A stretch of DNA of 64,000 nucleotides from Curtobacterium sp. VKM Ac-1393 (GCF_015350995.1 NZ_JADKRW010000005.1:124001-188000); one strand, 5' to 3'. Numbered from the stretch's first letter, positions 21,638-30,466 are shown. The notes: generated by a model from the letters alone, not told the origin. Numbers and translations: made by a program.

Positions 21638-22267
21638 TCAGCGAGCTGCGTAGTACTCGACGACGAGCTGCACTTCACAGGTCACGGGGACCTCGGCGCG
21701 CTTCGGGCGACGCACGAGGCGGGCCTGGAGCTTGTCGATCTCGACCTCGAGGTAGCCCGGGACCTTCGGGAGGACTTCCTGGTGGCCACCGGCAGCGGCG
21801 ACCTGGAAGGGCTCCATCGACTCGGACTTCGGCTTGACGTGGATCAGCTGGCCCTCCTTGACGCGGAAGGAGGGGCGGTCCACGAGCTTGCCGTCGACGA
21901 GCAGGTGACGGTGCACGATCAGCTGACGAGCCTGCGCGGTGGTGCGGGCGAAGCCGGCACGCACGACGAGGGCGTCGAGGCGCTGCTCGAGGAGCTCGAC
22001 CAGGTTCTCACCGGTCAGGCCCTTCGTCTTGCGGGCCTCTTCGAAGACGATGCGGAGCTGCTTCTCGCGGATGCCGTACTGGGCGCGCAGACGCTGCTTC
22101 TCTCGGAGGCGGACGGCGTAGTCGCTGTCCGCACGACGGCGCGTACGGCCGTGCTCACCGGGGCCGTAGGGGCGCTTCTCGAGGTAACGGGCCGCCTTCG
22201 GCGTCAGCGGGATGCCGAGTGCGCGCGACAGGCGGGTCTTGCTGCGGGTACGTGACTTGGTAGACAC
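21638..22267 (-). CDS. rpsD: 30S ribosomal protein S4
   Basis: This 209-residue protein nucleates 30S assembly and binds 16S rRNA. It has the RYLEKRPYGPGEHG region and the S4 RNA-binding domain (ENLVELLEQRLDALVVRAGF, ARQLIVHRHLLVDGK). The N-terminal zinc-knuckle cysteines of some S4 paralogues are absent, so this is the C-minus form. The start is a GTG with a GAAAAGGA site. It is a lone ribosomal gene with its own leader and terminator. Confidence 0.97.
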   Translation of the reverse strand: MSTKSRTRSKTRLSRALGIPLTPKAARYLEKRPYGPGEHGRTRRRADSDYAVRLREKQRLRAQYGIREKQLRIVFEEARKTKGLTGENLVELLEQRLDALVVRAGFARTTAQARQLIVHRHLLVDGKLVDRPSFRVKEGQLIHVKPKSESMEPFQVAAAGGHQEVLPKVPGYLEVEIDKLQARLVRRPKRAEVPVTCEVQLVVEYYAAR

Positions 22268-22463
22268 AGGGTCCTTTTCTCTGTTCGAACTGAATACTCA
22301 CCGGAGGCCGGGCACGCGAGTGCCGGTGGCCCCGACGACGGGATCCAGAGGGATGAGCCTGTGGGATCGGACGGCTACAGTCCGAACCTCTGCCCCCGTA
22401 CCACCGGAGTGGCACTCTGTCCTCAACGCAGCCGTGCTCGAGGACCAGGACGTAGGCCCGTCA

Positions 22464-22469
22464 ATGCTA
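22464..22469 (-). promoter_or_regulatory. Candidate rpsD promoter -10 (TAGCAT) with a long leader
   Basis: TAGCAT on the minus strand lies some 195 bases before the rpsD start. The 222-base spacer 22268-22489 otherwise shows no gene. A leader of this size would leave room for S4 feedback control, but I cannot identify a known S4-binding fold. Confidence 0.35.
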
Positions 22470-22489
22470 GCAGGAACTCGACGTGGCTC

Positions 22490-23863
22490 CTACTGACCGC
22501 GGGTGATCTTCCGGAGTCGTTCGAGCCGCGGCCCGACCTCGCGCTCGAACCCGTTGCCGGTCGGCGTGTAGTACTCGGTGCCCTCGAGCACATCGGGCAG
22601 GTACTGCTGCTCCGCGACCCCGTGCTCGGCGTCGTGCGAGTAGACGTAGCCCTTGCCGTGCCCGAGCCGCTTCGCGCCCGCGTAGTGCGCGTCGCGCAGG
22701 TGCATCGGCACGGTGCCCATCCGACCGGCCTTGACGTCCGCCATCGCCGCGTTCACGCCGTTGTAGGCGGCGTTCGACTTCGGCGCCGTCGCCAGGTACA
22801 CGACGGCCTCGGCCAGGGGGATGCGGCCTTCGGGCATCCCGATGAGCTGCACGGCCTGTGCAGCCGCCACGGCGATGGGCAGGGCCTGGGGGTCGGCCAT
22901 GCCGATGTCCTCGGACGCCGAGATGATGATGCGCCGCGCGATGAACCGGGAGTCCTCGCCCGCCTCGATCATCCGGGCGAGGTAGTGCAACGCCGCGTCG
23001 ACGTCGCTCCCCCGCACCGACTTGATGAAGGCACTGATGACGTCGTAGTGCTCGTCCCCCTGACGGTCGTATCGCAGCAGAGCGCGGTCGACGGCTGCGG
23101 CGACGGTGTCCGCGTCGACCACGGGCACGGTGTCGTCGCCGTCGTCCTGCGCCGCGGTGGCCGAGGCGGCGGCGGCCTCGAGCGCGGTGAGCGCCCGTCG
23201 GGCGTCGCCGGAGGCCAGTCGCACGATCGCACCGCGCGCTTCGTCACCGAGCACCACCGCACCGCCGAGCCCCCGGGGGTCCTCGACCGCACGGTCGACG
23301 AGCATGCCGAGGTCGCCGTCGGTGAGCGGCTTCAGGGTGAGGAGCAGCGAGCGCGAGAGCAGCGGCGAGATGACCGAGAACGACGGGTTCTCGGTGGTCG
23401 CGGCGATGAGGATGACCCACCCGTTCTCGACACCGGGGAGCAGGGCGTCCTGCTGGGCCTTGCTGAACCGGTGGATCTCGTCGAGGAACAGCACCGTCGT
23501 GGAGCCGTAGAGGTCGCGGTGCGTGAGGGCCTTCTCCATGACCTCGCGCACGTCCTTGACACCGGCGGTCACGGCGGACAGCTCGACGAACTCGCGCCCG
23601 GACTGCCGTGCGATGGCCTGCGCCAACGTCGTCTTTCCGGTGCCGGGAGGACCCCAGAGGATGACCGACACGCCACCCGGGTTGTCGCGGGTGCCGGTGG
23701 CGAGCTGCACGAGCGGCGATCCGCGACCGAGCAGGTGCTGCTGACCGGCGACCTCGTCGAGACTGGTGGGACGCATCCGGACCGCGAGCGGGACGGAGCC
23801 CTGCGCGAGACCGGCGCGACCACCCGTGGTGGGCGCACGCATGCCCGAACGGTCCGCTGCCAT
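22490..23863 (-). CDS. rarA: Replication-associated recombination protein A (MgsA/RarA AAA+ ATPase)
   Basis: This 457-residue AAA+ protein acts at stalled replication forks. It has Walker A in [18 protein letters not shown], Walker B in [20 protein letters not shown], sensor 1 in [21 protein letters not shown], and the RarA C-terminal domain ([40 protein letters not shown]). The ATG at 23863 has no ribosome binding site. A TACGAT box lies exactly six bases upstream, so a leaderless transcript is likely. Confidence 0.95.
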   Translation of the reverse strand: MAADRSGMRAPTTGGRAGLAQGSVPLAVRMRPTSLDEVAGQQHLLGRGSPLVQLATGTRDNPGGVSVILWGPPGTGKTTLAQAIARQSGREFVELSAVTAGVKDVREVMEKALTHRDLYGSTTVLFLDEIHRFSKAQQDALLPGVENGWVILIAATTENPSFSVISPLLSRSLLLTLKPLTDGDLGMLVDRAVEDPRGLGGAVVLGDEARGAIVRLASGDARRALTALEAAAASATAAQDDGDDTVPVVDADTVAAAVDRALLRYDRQGDEHYDVISAFIKSVRGSDVDAALHYLARMIEAGEDSRFIARRIIISASEDIGMADPQALPIAVAAAQAVQLIGMPEGRIPLAEAVVYLATAPKSNAAYNGVNAAMADVKAGRMGTVPMHLRDAHYAGAKRLGHGKGYVYSHDAEHGVAEQQYLPDVLEGTEYYTPTGNGFEREVGPRLERLRKITRGQ

Positions 23864-23869
23864 GCGTCA

Positions 23870-23875
23870 ATCGTA
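23870..23875 (-). promoter_or_regulatory. Leaderless promoter -10 (TACGAT) of rarA
   Basis: TACGAT on the minus strand is followed by six bases and the rarA ATG, the same TANNNT-N6-start layout as other genes here. Confidence 0.6.
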
Positions 23876-23971
23876 GGCCGACCCGCTGACAGCCCCGCGC
23901 CTCCCAGGCCGTTGATGGCGACGACTCGGCTACGCTCGTTGCACACTGCGACGAGAGGGCAGAACAGCACC

Positions 23972-24784
23972 GTGGCACCGAAGATCCCAGCGCGCGACAA
24001 CCGCGAGGCGCGCGAGCGCCTCCGTCTCTACCAGGCCCGCCAGGGACTCCACGACCGGCAACGACGCCGACGTGTCCGCGACAACGTCGTCGGCGCCGGT
24101 GTGCTGGTGCTGGTCGCCGCCCTCGCGACCGGTTCGCAGCTCGCCTTCGCCGGGTCACAGGGGAACGGGTCAGCGGACGCCAGCGCGAGCGCGACGGCCA
24201 CCCCGACGCCCTCCGCCAGTGCCACCGCCGCGAACACCGGCGACGTGCCGAGCAAGACGATCGCGAAGGGCGCGACCTGGACGGGCTCGCTGACGCTCAA
24301 CAAGTCGATCGACCTCGGCATCGAGCTCGACGGTGCGAAGGCCCCGCAGGCCACGAGCGTCGAGATCTCGCTGATCGAGAAGCAGTTCTACAACGGCACC
24401 ACGTGCCACCGACTCGCCGACAGCGACGGACTGAAGTTCCTGCAGTGCGGCTCGGCGAACGGTGACGGCACCGGCGACGCGGGGTTCCAGTACGGCCCGC
24501 TCGAGAACGTCCCGGCCGACGGCGTGTACGACGCGGGCACCATCGCGATCGCCCGCTCGAGCTCGCCGTACTCGCAGTCGACCCAGTTCTTCATCGTCTA
24601 CGGCAAGACCACGCTCGACGGCTCGACGGGCGGCTACACGGTCGTCGGCAAGGTCACGAGTGGCCTGTCCGGACTCGAGTCGAAGATCGCCGACAAGGGC
24701 ATCGCTTCACCCGGCCAGGACGGCACCGGCGAGCCGAAGGTGGCGACGAAGATCACCGACGCGACCATCGCGCAGGAGAAGTAG
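23972..24784 (+). CDS. Membrane-anchored cyclophilin-type peptidyl-prolyl isomerase
   Basis: The 270-residue protein has a basic cytoplasmic N-terminus (about 45 residues, Arg-rich), one membrane helix (NVVGAGVLVLVAALATGSQL), an Ala/Ser/Thr-rich linker and an extracellular cyclophilin domain. The domain shows SLIEKQFYNGTTCHRLADSD, then FQYGPLENVP, GTIAIARSSSPYSQSTQFFI and VVGKVTSGL. Proline isomerase activity on secreted proteins is expected. The start GTG at 23972 has a distant AGAGGG; an upstream ATG at 23915 is possible, but the TACGCT box at 23931 would lie inside the gene. The next gene is the DUF349 protein. Confidence 0.9.
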   Translation: MAPKIPARDNREARERLRLYQARQGLHDRQRRRRVRDNVVGAGVLVLVAALATGSQLAFAGSQGNGSADASASATATPTPSASATAANTGDVPSKTIAKGATWTGSLTLNKSIDLGIELDGAKAPQATSVEISLIEKQFYNGTTCHRLADSDGLKFLQCGSANGDGTGDAGFQYGPLENVPADGVYDAGTIAIARSSSPYSQSTQFFIVYGKTTLDGSTGGYTVVGKVTSGLSGLESKIADKGIASPGQDGTGEPKVATKITDATIAQEK

Positions 24785-24897
24785 TCCACAAGCCGTCGCC
24801 CGCAGCGGGCCGCGGAGGCCGTCCGTGCAATAGGCTGACGACCTGACCGTGCCGACGGTGACGTCGGCGATGCACGACCACGATCGAGGCGAGACCT

Positions 24898-26130
24898 GTG
24901 GGATCTGACGAAGCAACGACCTGGGGGCGGGTCGACGAGAACGGCACCGTGTACGTCCGGTACGAAGAGACCGAACGGACGGTCGGTGAGTACCCGGACG
25001 CGACCCCCGAAGAAGCCCTCGCCTACTTCGCGCGGAAGTACGCCGACCTCGAGGGGCAGGTGAAGATCGCCGAGCAGCGCGTCCAGCGTGGTGCGTCGGC
25101 GAACGACGTCGCCCGGACGGTCGAGCACCTGACGACCCTGGTGGCCGAAGCCCGCGTGGTCGGCGACATCAAGTCGCTCGAGACCCGGGTGGGCGCGCTC
25201 ACCGAGCAGCTCGGCTCGCTCACCAAGGAGCAGGCAGAGCAGGCGCAGCAGGCCCTGAACGACGCCCTGGCGCACCGTGCGGCCCTGGTCGGCGAGGCTG
25301 AGGCACTCGCGGCCGTCGACCCCGCACGCGCGCAGTGGAAGCAGATCACGGCGCAGCTGGACGACGTGTTCGCCCGCTGGCAGCAGCACCAGCACGACGG
25401 CCCGCGCATCCCCAAGAACGAGGCCAACGAGCTCTGGAAGCGGTTCCGCGCAGCGCGGTCCACCGTCGACCAGCACCGTCGTGCGTTCTACTCCGAGCTC
25501 GACGCGCAGCACCGCGACGCCCGCACCCGCAAGCAGGAGCTCGTGACCCAGGCCGAGGCGCTCGCCTCGCGTGGGTCCGATGCGATCCCGGACTACCGCC
25601 AGCTGCTCGACGACTGGAAGGGCGCCGGACGCGCCGGCAAGCGGCACGACGACGCCCTCTGGGCGCGGTTCAAGGCCGCCGGCGACGTGCTGTTCGAGCA
25701 GCGCCACGCGGAGAGCGCAGCAGAGGACGAGGAGTTCTCGGGCAATCTCGAGGCCAAGCAGGCGCTCCTGACCGAGGCCGAGCCGCTGCTCAAGGCGACC
25801 GACCGGGTGGCCGCGCGCAAGACCCTCACCGGGATCCAGCGCCGTTGGGACGAGGTCGGCAAGGTCCCCCGCGCGGACGTCCGTCGCATCGAGGATCGGC
25901 TGCGTGCGATCGAGGACCACGTGCGTGGGCTCGAGGACGCGCACTGGAAGGAGTCCAACCCGGAGCGCAAGGCCCGGCAGACCGGACTCGCCAGCCAGCT
26001 CGAGGACGCCATCGGCAAGCTCGAGTCCGAGCTCGCCGACGCCCAGGCCTCCGGCGACGCCCGCAAGATCAAGGACGCGCAGGAAGCGCTCGACGCCCGC
26101 AAGATCTGGCTCGACGCCCTCGGCAGCTAG
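24898..26130 (+). CDS. DUF349 domain protein (long coiled-coil, function unknown)
   Basis: This 410-residue protein is almost wholly alpha-helical and highly charged. It carries several DUF349 repeats, recognisable by W-x3-R/K-F-R/K-A patterns (ANELWKRFRAARSTVD, LLDDWKGAGRAGKRHDDALW, LTGIQRRWDEVGKVPRADV). The short N-terminal part before the helices contains WGRVDENGTVYVRYEETERT. DUF349 genes commonly follow the cyclophilin gene in actinobacteria. The role is unknown. The GTG start has a GAGGCGAG site, and TAGGCT about 60 bases upstream is a likely -10. Confidence 0.88.
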   Translation: MGSDEATTWGRVDENGTVYVRYEETERTVGEYPDATPEEALAYFARKYADLEGQVKIAEQRVQRGASANDVARTVEHLTTLVAEARVVGDIKSLETRVGALTEQLGSLTKEQAEQAQQALNDALAHRAALVGEAEALAAVDPARAQWKQITAQLDDVFARWQQHQHDGPRIPKNEANELWKRFRAARSTVDQHRRAFYSELDAQHRDARTRKQELVTQAEALASRGSDAIPDYRQLLDDWKGAGRAGKRHDDALWARFKAAGDVLFEQRHAESAAEDEEFSGNLEAKQALLTEAEPLLKATDRVAARKTLTGIQRRWDEVGKVPRADVRRIEDRLRAIEDHVRGLEDAHWKESNPERKARQTGLASQLEDAIGKLESELADAQASGDARKIKDAQEALDARKIWLDALGS

Positions 26131-26142
26131 TCACGCCACACG

Positions 26143-26180
26143 ACGACGCCCCCGTGACCGATCGGTCACGGGGGCGTCGT
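26143..26180. terminator. Bidirectional terminator, perfect 38-base palindrome
   Basis: ACGACGCCCCCGTGACC, GATC and the exact complement form a 17-bp stem with a 4-base centre. It lies between the convergent DUF349 and ribF genes, so it can end both transcripts. The GCGGCGTCGT units just after it (to 26220) are repeats of a similar base pattern. Confidence 0.85.
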
Positions 26181-26231
26181 TGCGTGGCGTCCTGCGGCGT
26201 CGTCGCGCGGCGTCGTGCGGCTGACCGTCGT

Positions 26232-27194
26232 TCAGACCGGCGTGTGCATGCCGAGCAGCAACCGGATGTCGAGGTCGTCCTGCCGCATCTGCGCGGCGAG
26301 CTCGTCCATCGAGTCGAACTTCACCATGCCCCGCACGTACGACACGAAGAGCACCGAGATGCGATCGCCGTACAGGTCCAGGTCGACGTCGAGCAGGTGC
26401 GCCTCGATCTGCTTCGCGGGGACACCTTCGAACGTCGGGTTGTTGCCCACCGACACCGCAGCCGGGTACACCGTGCCGTCGTGCAGCACGCGGGCGGCGT
26501 AGACCCCGTCGGCCGGCGCGAAGCCCTCGAACGCCGGGTCGAGGTTCGCCGTCGGGTACCCCATGGCCCGGCCGCGCTGGTTGCCGTGCACGACCGTGCT
26601 GCGGACCGCGTGTTCACGTCCGAGCAGCCGTGCGGCCTCGGCCACGCGCCCGTCACCGAGTAGCTCGCGGATCCACGTCGACGAGACCCGCCGCTCGCCG
26701 TCCGGTCGGACGTCGTCCACCAGGTCGACGTCGTCGATGAGCTCGACCGTGAAACCGTGCTGCTCCCCCAGAGTGCGCAGGAGCGCGACGTCGCCGGCGC
26801 CCTTCGCCCCGAAGCGGAAATCGCTGCCGACGAACACCAGCCGGGCGTGCAGGGTGTCGACGAGGATCTCGGACACGAACGCCTCGGGTGCCTTCGACTG
26901 CAGGTCTGTGTCGAAGCGGAGCAGCAGGGTGGCGTCGACGCCGGCCCCGGCGAGGAGTTCCCGGCGCTGCGCCGTGCTCGTGAGGGCCGGTGGGACGTGC
27001 TGCGGATCGATGACGTTGAGCGGGTGCTGGTCGAACGTCACGACGGTGGCGACGAGGCCCTGTTCGTGGGCGGCGCGCTCCAGGTGCGCGATCACCGCGC
27101 GGTGCCCGACGTGCACGCCGTCGAACTTGCCGATCGTGACGGCGCTCGGGCCGAAGCCGTCCGCGACGTCGGCGATGTAATCGTAGAACTGCAC
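26232..27194 (-). CDS. ribF: Bifunctional riboflavin kinase / FAD synthetase
   Basis: The 320-residue enzyme converts riboflavin to FMN and FAD. The N-terminal nucleotidyltransferase half has VTIGKFDGVHVGHRAVI and the late SSTWIRELLGDG. The C-terminal kinase half has GNQRGRAMGYPTANLDPAFE, then GVYAARV and GNNPTFEG, and EAHLLDVDLDLYG. The GTG at 27194 has an AGGAG site. It lies downstream of two membrane genes and truB on the same strand. Confidence 0.96.
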   Translation of the reverse strand: MQFYDYIADVADGFGPSAVTIGKFDGVHVGHRAVIAHLERAAHEQGLVATVVTFDQHPLNVIDPQHVPPALTSTAQRRELLAGAGVDATLLLRFDTDLQSKAPEAFVSEILVDTLHARLVFVGSDFRFGAKGAGDVALLRTLGEQHGFTVELIDDVDLVDDVRPDGERRVSSTWIRELLGDGRVAEAARLLGREHAVRSTVVHGNQRGRAMGYPTANLDPAFEGFAPADGVYAARVLHDGTVYPAAVSVGNNPTFEGVPAKQIEAHLLDVDLDLYGDRISVLFVSYVRGMVKFDSMDELAAQMRQDDLDIRLLLGMHTPV

Positions 27195-27202
27195 GGCTGC
27201 TC

Positions 27203-27649
27203 CTACTCGCCCGCGGGCGCGGTGGTCGATGCGGGCAACGGCTCGGTGGTCGCGGTGCGGTGGTGCTTGCGGAGCCACCAGAGGCCCGCGATCGGCAGCA
27301 CCAGGGGTGCGAAGGCGTAGCCCATGCCGTAGTACGACCAGATCGTGTCGTCGGGGAAGAGCTGGCGGTCGAACAGCGACAGCGTGCCGATGACGAGCAC
27401 GCCGGTCATCTCGAAGACGATCGTCACGCACGCCACGCGGTACCAGGACCGTCCGGGCACGATGAGGGCGATCATCGCGACGATGTACACGACGGCGGCG
27501 ATGGCGCTCACCGTGTACGCGAACGGCGCGAACGAGAACTTCTCGATGATCTGGACGACGCTCCGGCCCGTCGCTGCCAGGGCGAGGATGCCGTACACGG
27601 CGATGAGGACGCGGCCGATGCCGGTCGCGAGTGAGGATCTGGTCGCCAT
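27203..27649 (-). CDS. Four-helix membrane protein, function unknown
   Basis: This 148-residue protein has four predicted membrane helices (about residues 12-28, 44-66, 72-94 and 108-128). An aromatic-rich loop before the last helix reads DDTIWSYYGMGYAFAP, and the C-terminus is basic then Thr/Pro-rich. No family function is recognised. Its ATG at 27649 has a TAGAAT box seven bases upstream, so it is probably leaderless. ribF follows 8 bases later and is likely co-transcribed. Confidence 0.75.
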   Translation of the reverse strand: MATRSSLATGIGRVLIAVYGILALAATGRSVVQIIEKFSFAPFAYTVSAIAAVVYIVAMIALIVPGRSWYRVACVTIVFEMTGVLVIGTLSLFDRQLFPDDTIWSYYGMGYAFAPLVLPIAGLWWLRKHHRTATTEPLPASTTAPAGE

Positions 27650-27656
27650 TGCACCG

Positions 27657-27662
27657 ATTCTA
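27657..27662 (-). promoter_or_regulatory. Leaderless promoter -10 (TAGAAT)
   Basis: TAGAAT on the minus strand sits seven bases before the ATG of the membrane gene at 27649. Confidence 0.5.
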
Positions 27663-27694
27663 CCGACGCGCGGCGGCCACGATGACGCTCGACG

Positions 27695-28060
27695 TCAGTT
27701 CAGCGCGAACCAGATCTGGTACATCCGGTAGATCATGACCGCGACCGTGAACGCGCCGGCACCGAGCACGACGGTGCTCCACTTCGTGCGGTCCACGAGT
27801 GCCCAGACGATGGAGGCCGGTGGCACGAGCAGCACCGAGACCGCGTAGACGCCGAACTCGAGCGCGTTGCCGTCCGGCGGGCTGCCCGTCGCCGGCAGGA
27901 CGATCGAGACGACCCCCTGCACCAGCAGCAGGAGCTCGATGAGCGCCAGGGAACCGACGGTGTAGTCGTTGGGCTTCCAGCCGATGAACCCGACGACGAC
28001 GGCGAACAATCCCGCCAGCACGGCCACGACGAGCTGGACCCACATGAACCACTCGATCAC
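27695..28060 (-). CDS. Small membrane protein coupled to truB, function unknown
   Basis: This 121-residue protein has four hydrophobic segments (MIEWFMWVQLVVAVLAGLFA; LALIELLLLVQGVVSIVL; VYAVSVLLVPPASIVWALV; VVLGAGAFTVAVMIYRMYQI). The GTG start overlaps the truB stop as GTGA. No function is recognised. Confidence 0.75.
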   Translation of the reverse strand: MIEWFMWVQLVVAVLAGLFAVVVGFIGWKPNDYTVGSLALIELLLLVQGVVSIVLPATGSPPDGNALEFGVYAVSVLLVPPASIVWALVDRTKWSTVVLGAGAFTVAVMIYRMYQIWFALN

Positions 28061-29025
28061 GCGTGCGCTCCCTTCGGCGTGGCTGCGGACGGAGCAGCAG
28101 CCGGAGCGGGGAAGTTGGTGATGACCCGGAGCAGTCCGCGTCGTACCGAGACCAGCCCGACGAGGCGGTCGTCGTCGACGGCGACCGCGGCCACCGGACC
28201 GTCGGAGTCCGGGTGGTCGGCAGCGACCCGTTTGCCGTCGGTCAGGTCCTTGGCGGCGGCGGCATCGAGCGACACCGCCGAGAACAGGCGACGTGCCACG
28301 TCGGCCGGTCGGGCGAGCGCGGCACGGACGTCGACGTCGTCGTCCTCGAGGTCGATCGCGTCGGCCACGTCGAACGGGCCGACCCGGGTGCGGCGGAGGG
28401 CGGTGAGGTGCGCACCGGTGCCCAGGGTCGCGCCGACGTCACGGGCCAGGGCGCGGACGTAGGTGCCCGAGGAGCAGGTCACGACGACGTCGAGGTCGAC
28501 GACCGGCACGGACACCCCGTCGACCGTGACGGTGCTGTCGTTCCGCCCGGTGACGTCGAACTGCGAGACGGTGACGGTCCGCGACTGCAGCTCGACCGTT
28601 TCGCCCTTGCGCGCGAGGTCGTAGGCACGACGGCCGTCGACCTTGATCGCGCTGACGGTGGACGGGACCTGGTCGATCTGGCCGCGCTGCACCGCGACGG
28701 CGCGTTCGACGGACTCGTCCGAGACGTCGGCACCGGCGACCCCGAGCGCCGCCGTCGGGGTGCCGTCGGCGTCGTCGGAGTCCGTGGACACGCCGAGGCG
28801 GATGGTGGCCGTGTAGGTCTTGCCCAGGCCGACGAGGTGGGTGAGGAGCCGGGTGGAGTGCCCGATCCCGAGCAGCAGCAGGCCGGTCGCCATCGGGTCG
28901 AGCGTCCCCGCGTGGCCGACCTTCTTCAGGCCGAGTCGACGGCGGGCGATGGACACGACGCGGTGGCTGGAGATCCCCTGCGGCTTGTCGACGAGGAGGA
29001 TGCCGTCGGGCACGGTTTCGAGCAC
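28057..29025 (-). CDS. truB: tRNA pseudouridine-55 synthase
   Basis: The 322-residue enzyme makes the T-loop pseudouridine. Motifs are GILLVDKPQGISSHRVV, VGHAGTLDPMATGLLLLGIG with the catalytic aspartate, GKTYTATIRLG and VTCSSGTYVRALARDVG. A C-terminal domain follows and ends in a Pro/Ala tail. The GTG at 29025 has no ribosome binding site, but TAATCT lies six bases upstream (leaderless layout). truB commonly follows rbfA in bacteria; here the pseudokinase and mutY lie between. Confidence 0.96.
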   Translation of the reverse strand: MLETVPDGILLVDKPQGISSHRVVSIARRRLGLKKVGHAGTLDPMATGLLLLGIGHSTRLLTHLVGLGKTYTATIRLGVSTDSDDADGTPTAALGVAGADVSDESVERAVAVQRGQIDQVPSTVSAIKVDGRRAYDLARKGETVELQSRTVTVSQFDVTGRNDSTVTVDGVSVPVVDLDVVVTCSSGTYVRALARDVGATLGTGAHLTALRRTRVGPFDVADAIDLEDDDVDVRAALARPADVARRLFSAVSLDAAAAKDLTDGKRVAADHPDSDGPVAAVAVDDDRLVGLVSVRRGLLRVITNFPAPAAAPSAATPKGAHA

Positions 29026-29031
29026 CAGAGG

Positions 29032-29037
29032 AGATTA
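29032..29037 (-). promoter_or_regulatory. Leaderless promoter -10 (TAATCT) of truB
   Basis: TAATCT on the minus strand, six bases, then the truB GTG. It lies between the truB start and the end of the upstream gene (29048). Confidence 0.55.
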
Positions 29038-29047
29038 CCAGCGCCGG

Positions 29048-29494
29048 TCAGCAGGCGTCGTTCCACTCTCGCCGAGGGTGCTCGGGGTCGGTGACGTCCA
29101 GGACCGCGGACGCGGCGATCTTGACGTCCGCCCGACGCTCCAGCCGGCCGGCCTCTTGCTCGACCCAGAGCGACCAGCGCCAGAGCCCACGGACACCCGG
29201 CGCGAGCAACCCGTGCCCGTGCACGACGAGGACGCCGTCTCCGGCGCCGGTGGTGCGGAACGGTGCGACCACGTCGGAGCGCAACGCGTCCGGGTCGGCG
29301 GACGGCGCTGCAGCGGCCATCGCGGAGACCCCGTGCTGTTCGAAGCCGGCGACCAGCGCGGCCGCGACGTGCTCGAGGTCGGTGCCGTCCTGCCCGTCGA
29401 TGCCGATCACGGTTCGGTTCGTGCCGACCTGCGCGATCGCCTCGGCCGCGATCGCGGCCATCGTGTCGGTCTCTTCCGGTGCCCAGCGTGCCAT
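29048..29494 (-). CDS. Uridine-kinase-like protein that has lost its P-loop
   Basis: This 148-residue protein begins MARWAPEETDTMAAIAAEAI, as actinobacterial uridine-kinase-like proteins do, and ends with the same type of tail (ASAVLDVTDPEHPRREWNDA). It also keeps the late region LVVHGHGLLAPGVRGLWRWS. Where a P-loop (GxxGxGKT/S) is expected after GIDG it has GQDGTDLEH, with no Gly-Lys-Ser/Thr. It is also about 50 residues shorter than the kinases I recall, mainly in the middle and lid region. Kinase activity is therefore unlikely. The ATG uses a leaderless promoter shared divergently with mutY. Confidence 0.75.
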   Translation of the reverse strand: MARWAPEETDTMAAIAAEAIAQVGTNRTVIGIDGQDGTDLEHVAAALVAGFEQHGVSAMAAAAPSADPDALRSDVVAPFRTTGAGDGVLVVHGHGLLAPGVRGLWRWSLWVEQEAGRLERRADVKIAASAVLDVTDPEHPRREWNDAC

Positions 29495-29500
29495 GCGTCC

Positions 29501-29510
29501 ACCGTAGGCT
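29501..29510. promoter_or_regulatory. Symmetric divergent promoter ACCGTAGGCT with two overlapping -10 boxes
   Basis: The plus strand reads TAGGCT at 29505-29510, exactly six bases before the GTG at 29517 (mutY). The minus strand reads TACGGT over 29501-29506, exactly six bases before the ATG at 29494. The boxes share the central TA (ANNNTANNNT). No ribosome binding site precedes either gene, so both mRNAs should be leaderless. Confidence 0.7.
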
Positions 29511-29516
29511 GTCGTG

Positions 29517-30437
29517 GTGAACGCGAGCAGAGCCTCCCGGCCGGATGTGGAGAACGCGAGCGTCCCCGACATCGCGACCCCGTTGATCTCCTGGTTCCGG
29601 CAGGAAGCCCGCGACCTGCCGTGGCGCCGATCCGGCTTCCCCGCGTGGGGCACGTTGGTCAGCGAGATCATGCTGCAGCAGACGCAGGTCGCTCGCGTCA
29701 TCCCCCGACTGGAGGCGTGGCTCACCCGGTGGCCGACCCCTGCGGACCTCGCGGCCTCACCCCCGGCGGACGCGGTGCGTGCCTGGGACCGGCTCGGCTA
29801 CCCGAGACGGGCGCTCGCGCTGCACGCAGCGGCCACGGTGATCGCGACGGAGCACGGCAACGTCGTGCCGCGGGACGTCGACGCGCTGCTCGCACTGCCG
29901 GGGATCGGCGACTACACGGCGCGTGCCGTCGCAGTGTTCGCGTACGGCGACCGACACCCGGTCGTCGACGTCAACGTGCGACGGGTCCTGAAGCGCGTGC
30001 TCCGCGGCCAGGGCGATCCCGGGCCGGCGAAGGCCAAGGACGACCTGCCGCTGATGGAGTCCGTGCTACCCGACGACCGCGACGACGCCGCCACGACGAA
30101 CGCCGCGGTGATGGAGCTCGGAGCGCTCGTGTGCGTCGCCCGCTCCCCCGCGTGCGATGCCTGTCCGATCGCGGACCGCTGCGCCTGGCGTGCTGCCGGG
30201 TACCCGGAGCACGACGGGCCCCGCGCGCCGAAGCAGGCGAAGTTCGCCGGGAGCGACCGGCAGGTGCGCGGCCTGATCATGGCCGAGCTCCGCGCGAGCG
30301 ACGTGCCGGTCGCCCGGTCCGAGATCGAACCGGTGTGGCCCGACGCCGAGCAGCGGGACCGGGCACTCGCGTCGTTGCTGCGCGACGGCCTCGCCACCGG
30401 CGACGACGCGACCGGGTACCGACTGCCGGACGCCTGA
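29517..30437 (+). CDS. mutY: A/G-specific adenine glycosylase
   Basis: This 306-residue glycosylase removes adenine opposite 8-oxoguanine. The N-terminal core has DLPWRRSGFPAWGTLVSEIM, LQQTQVARVIPR, the helix-hairpin-helix LPGIGDYTARAVAVFAYGDR, then HPVVDVNVRRV with the catalytic aspartate. The iron-sulfur cluster cysteines follow in CVARSPACDACPIADRCAW. The MutT-like C-terminal domain is short. I prefer the second GTG (29517) over 29514 because it gives the six-base leaderless spacing. Confidence 0.95.
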   Translation: MNASRASRPDVENASVPDIATPLISWFRQEARDLPWRRSGFPAWGTLVSEIMLQQTQVARVIPRLEAWLTRWPTPADLAASPPADAVRAWDRLGYPRRALALHAAATVIATEHGNVVPRDVDALLALPGIGDYTARAVAVFAYGDRHPVVDVNVRRVLKRVLRGQGDPGPAKAKDDLPLMESVLPDDRDDAATTNAAVMELGALVCVARSPACDACPIADRCAWRAAGYPEHDGPRAPKQAKFAGSDRQVRGLIMAELRASDVPVARSEIEPVWPDAEQRDRALASLLRDGLATGDDATGYRLPDA

Positions 30438-30466
30438 CGCGCCTGGCCGTCCGGGGACCGACACGC

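Noticed and set aside
22268..22489. Possible tRNA or small RNA gene in the rpsD leader
   Set aside because: No cloverleaf with acceptor, anticodon and T-loop consensus could be built. It reads as an mRNA leader.
26181..26225. GCGGCGTCGT repeats after the DUF349 terminator as a third copy of the GACGCCG array
   Set aside because: Too short and without the inverted GAGACGCC units; probably chance in GC-rich spacer.
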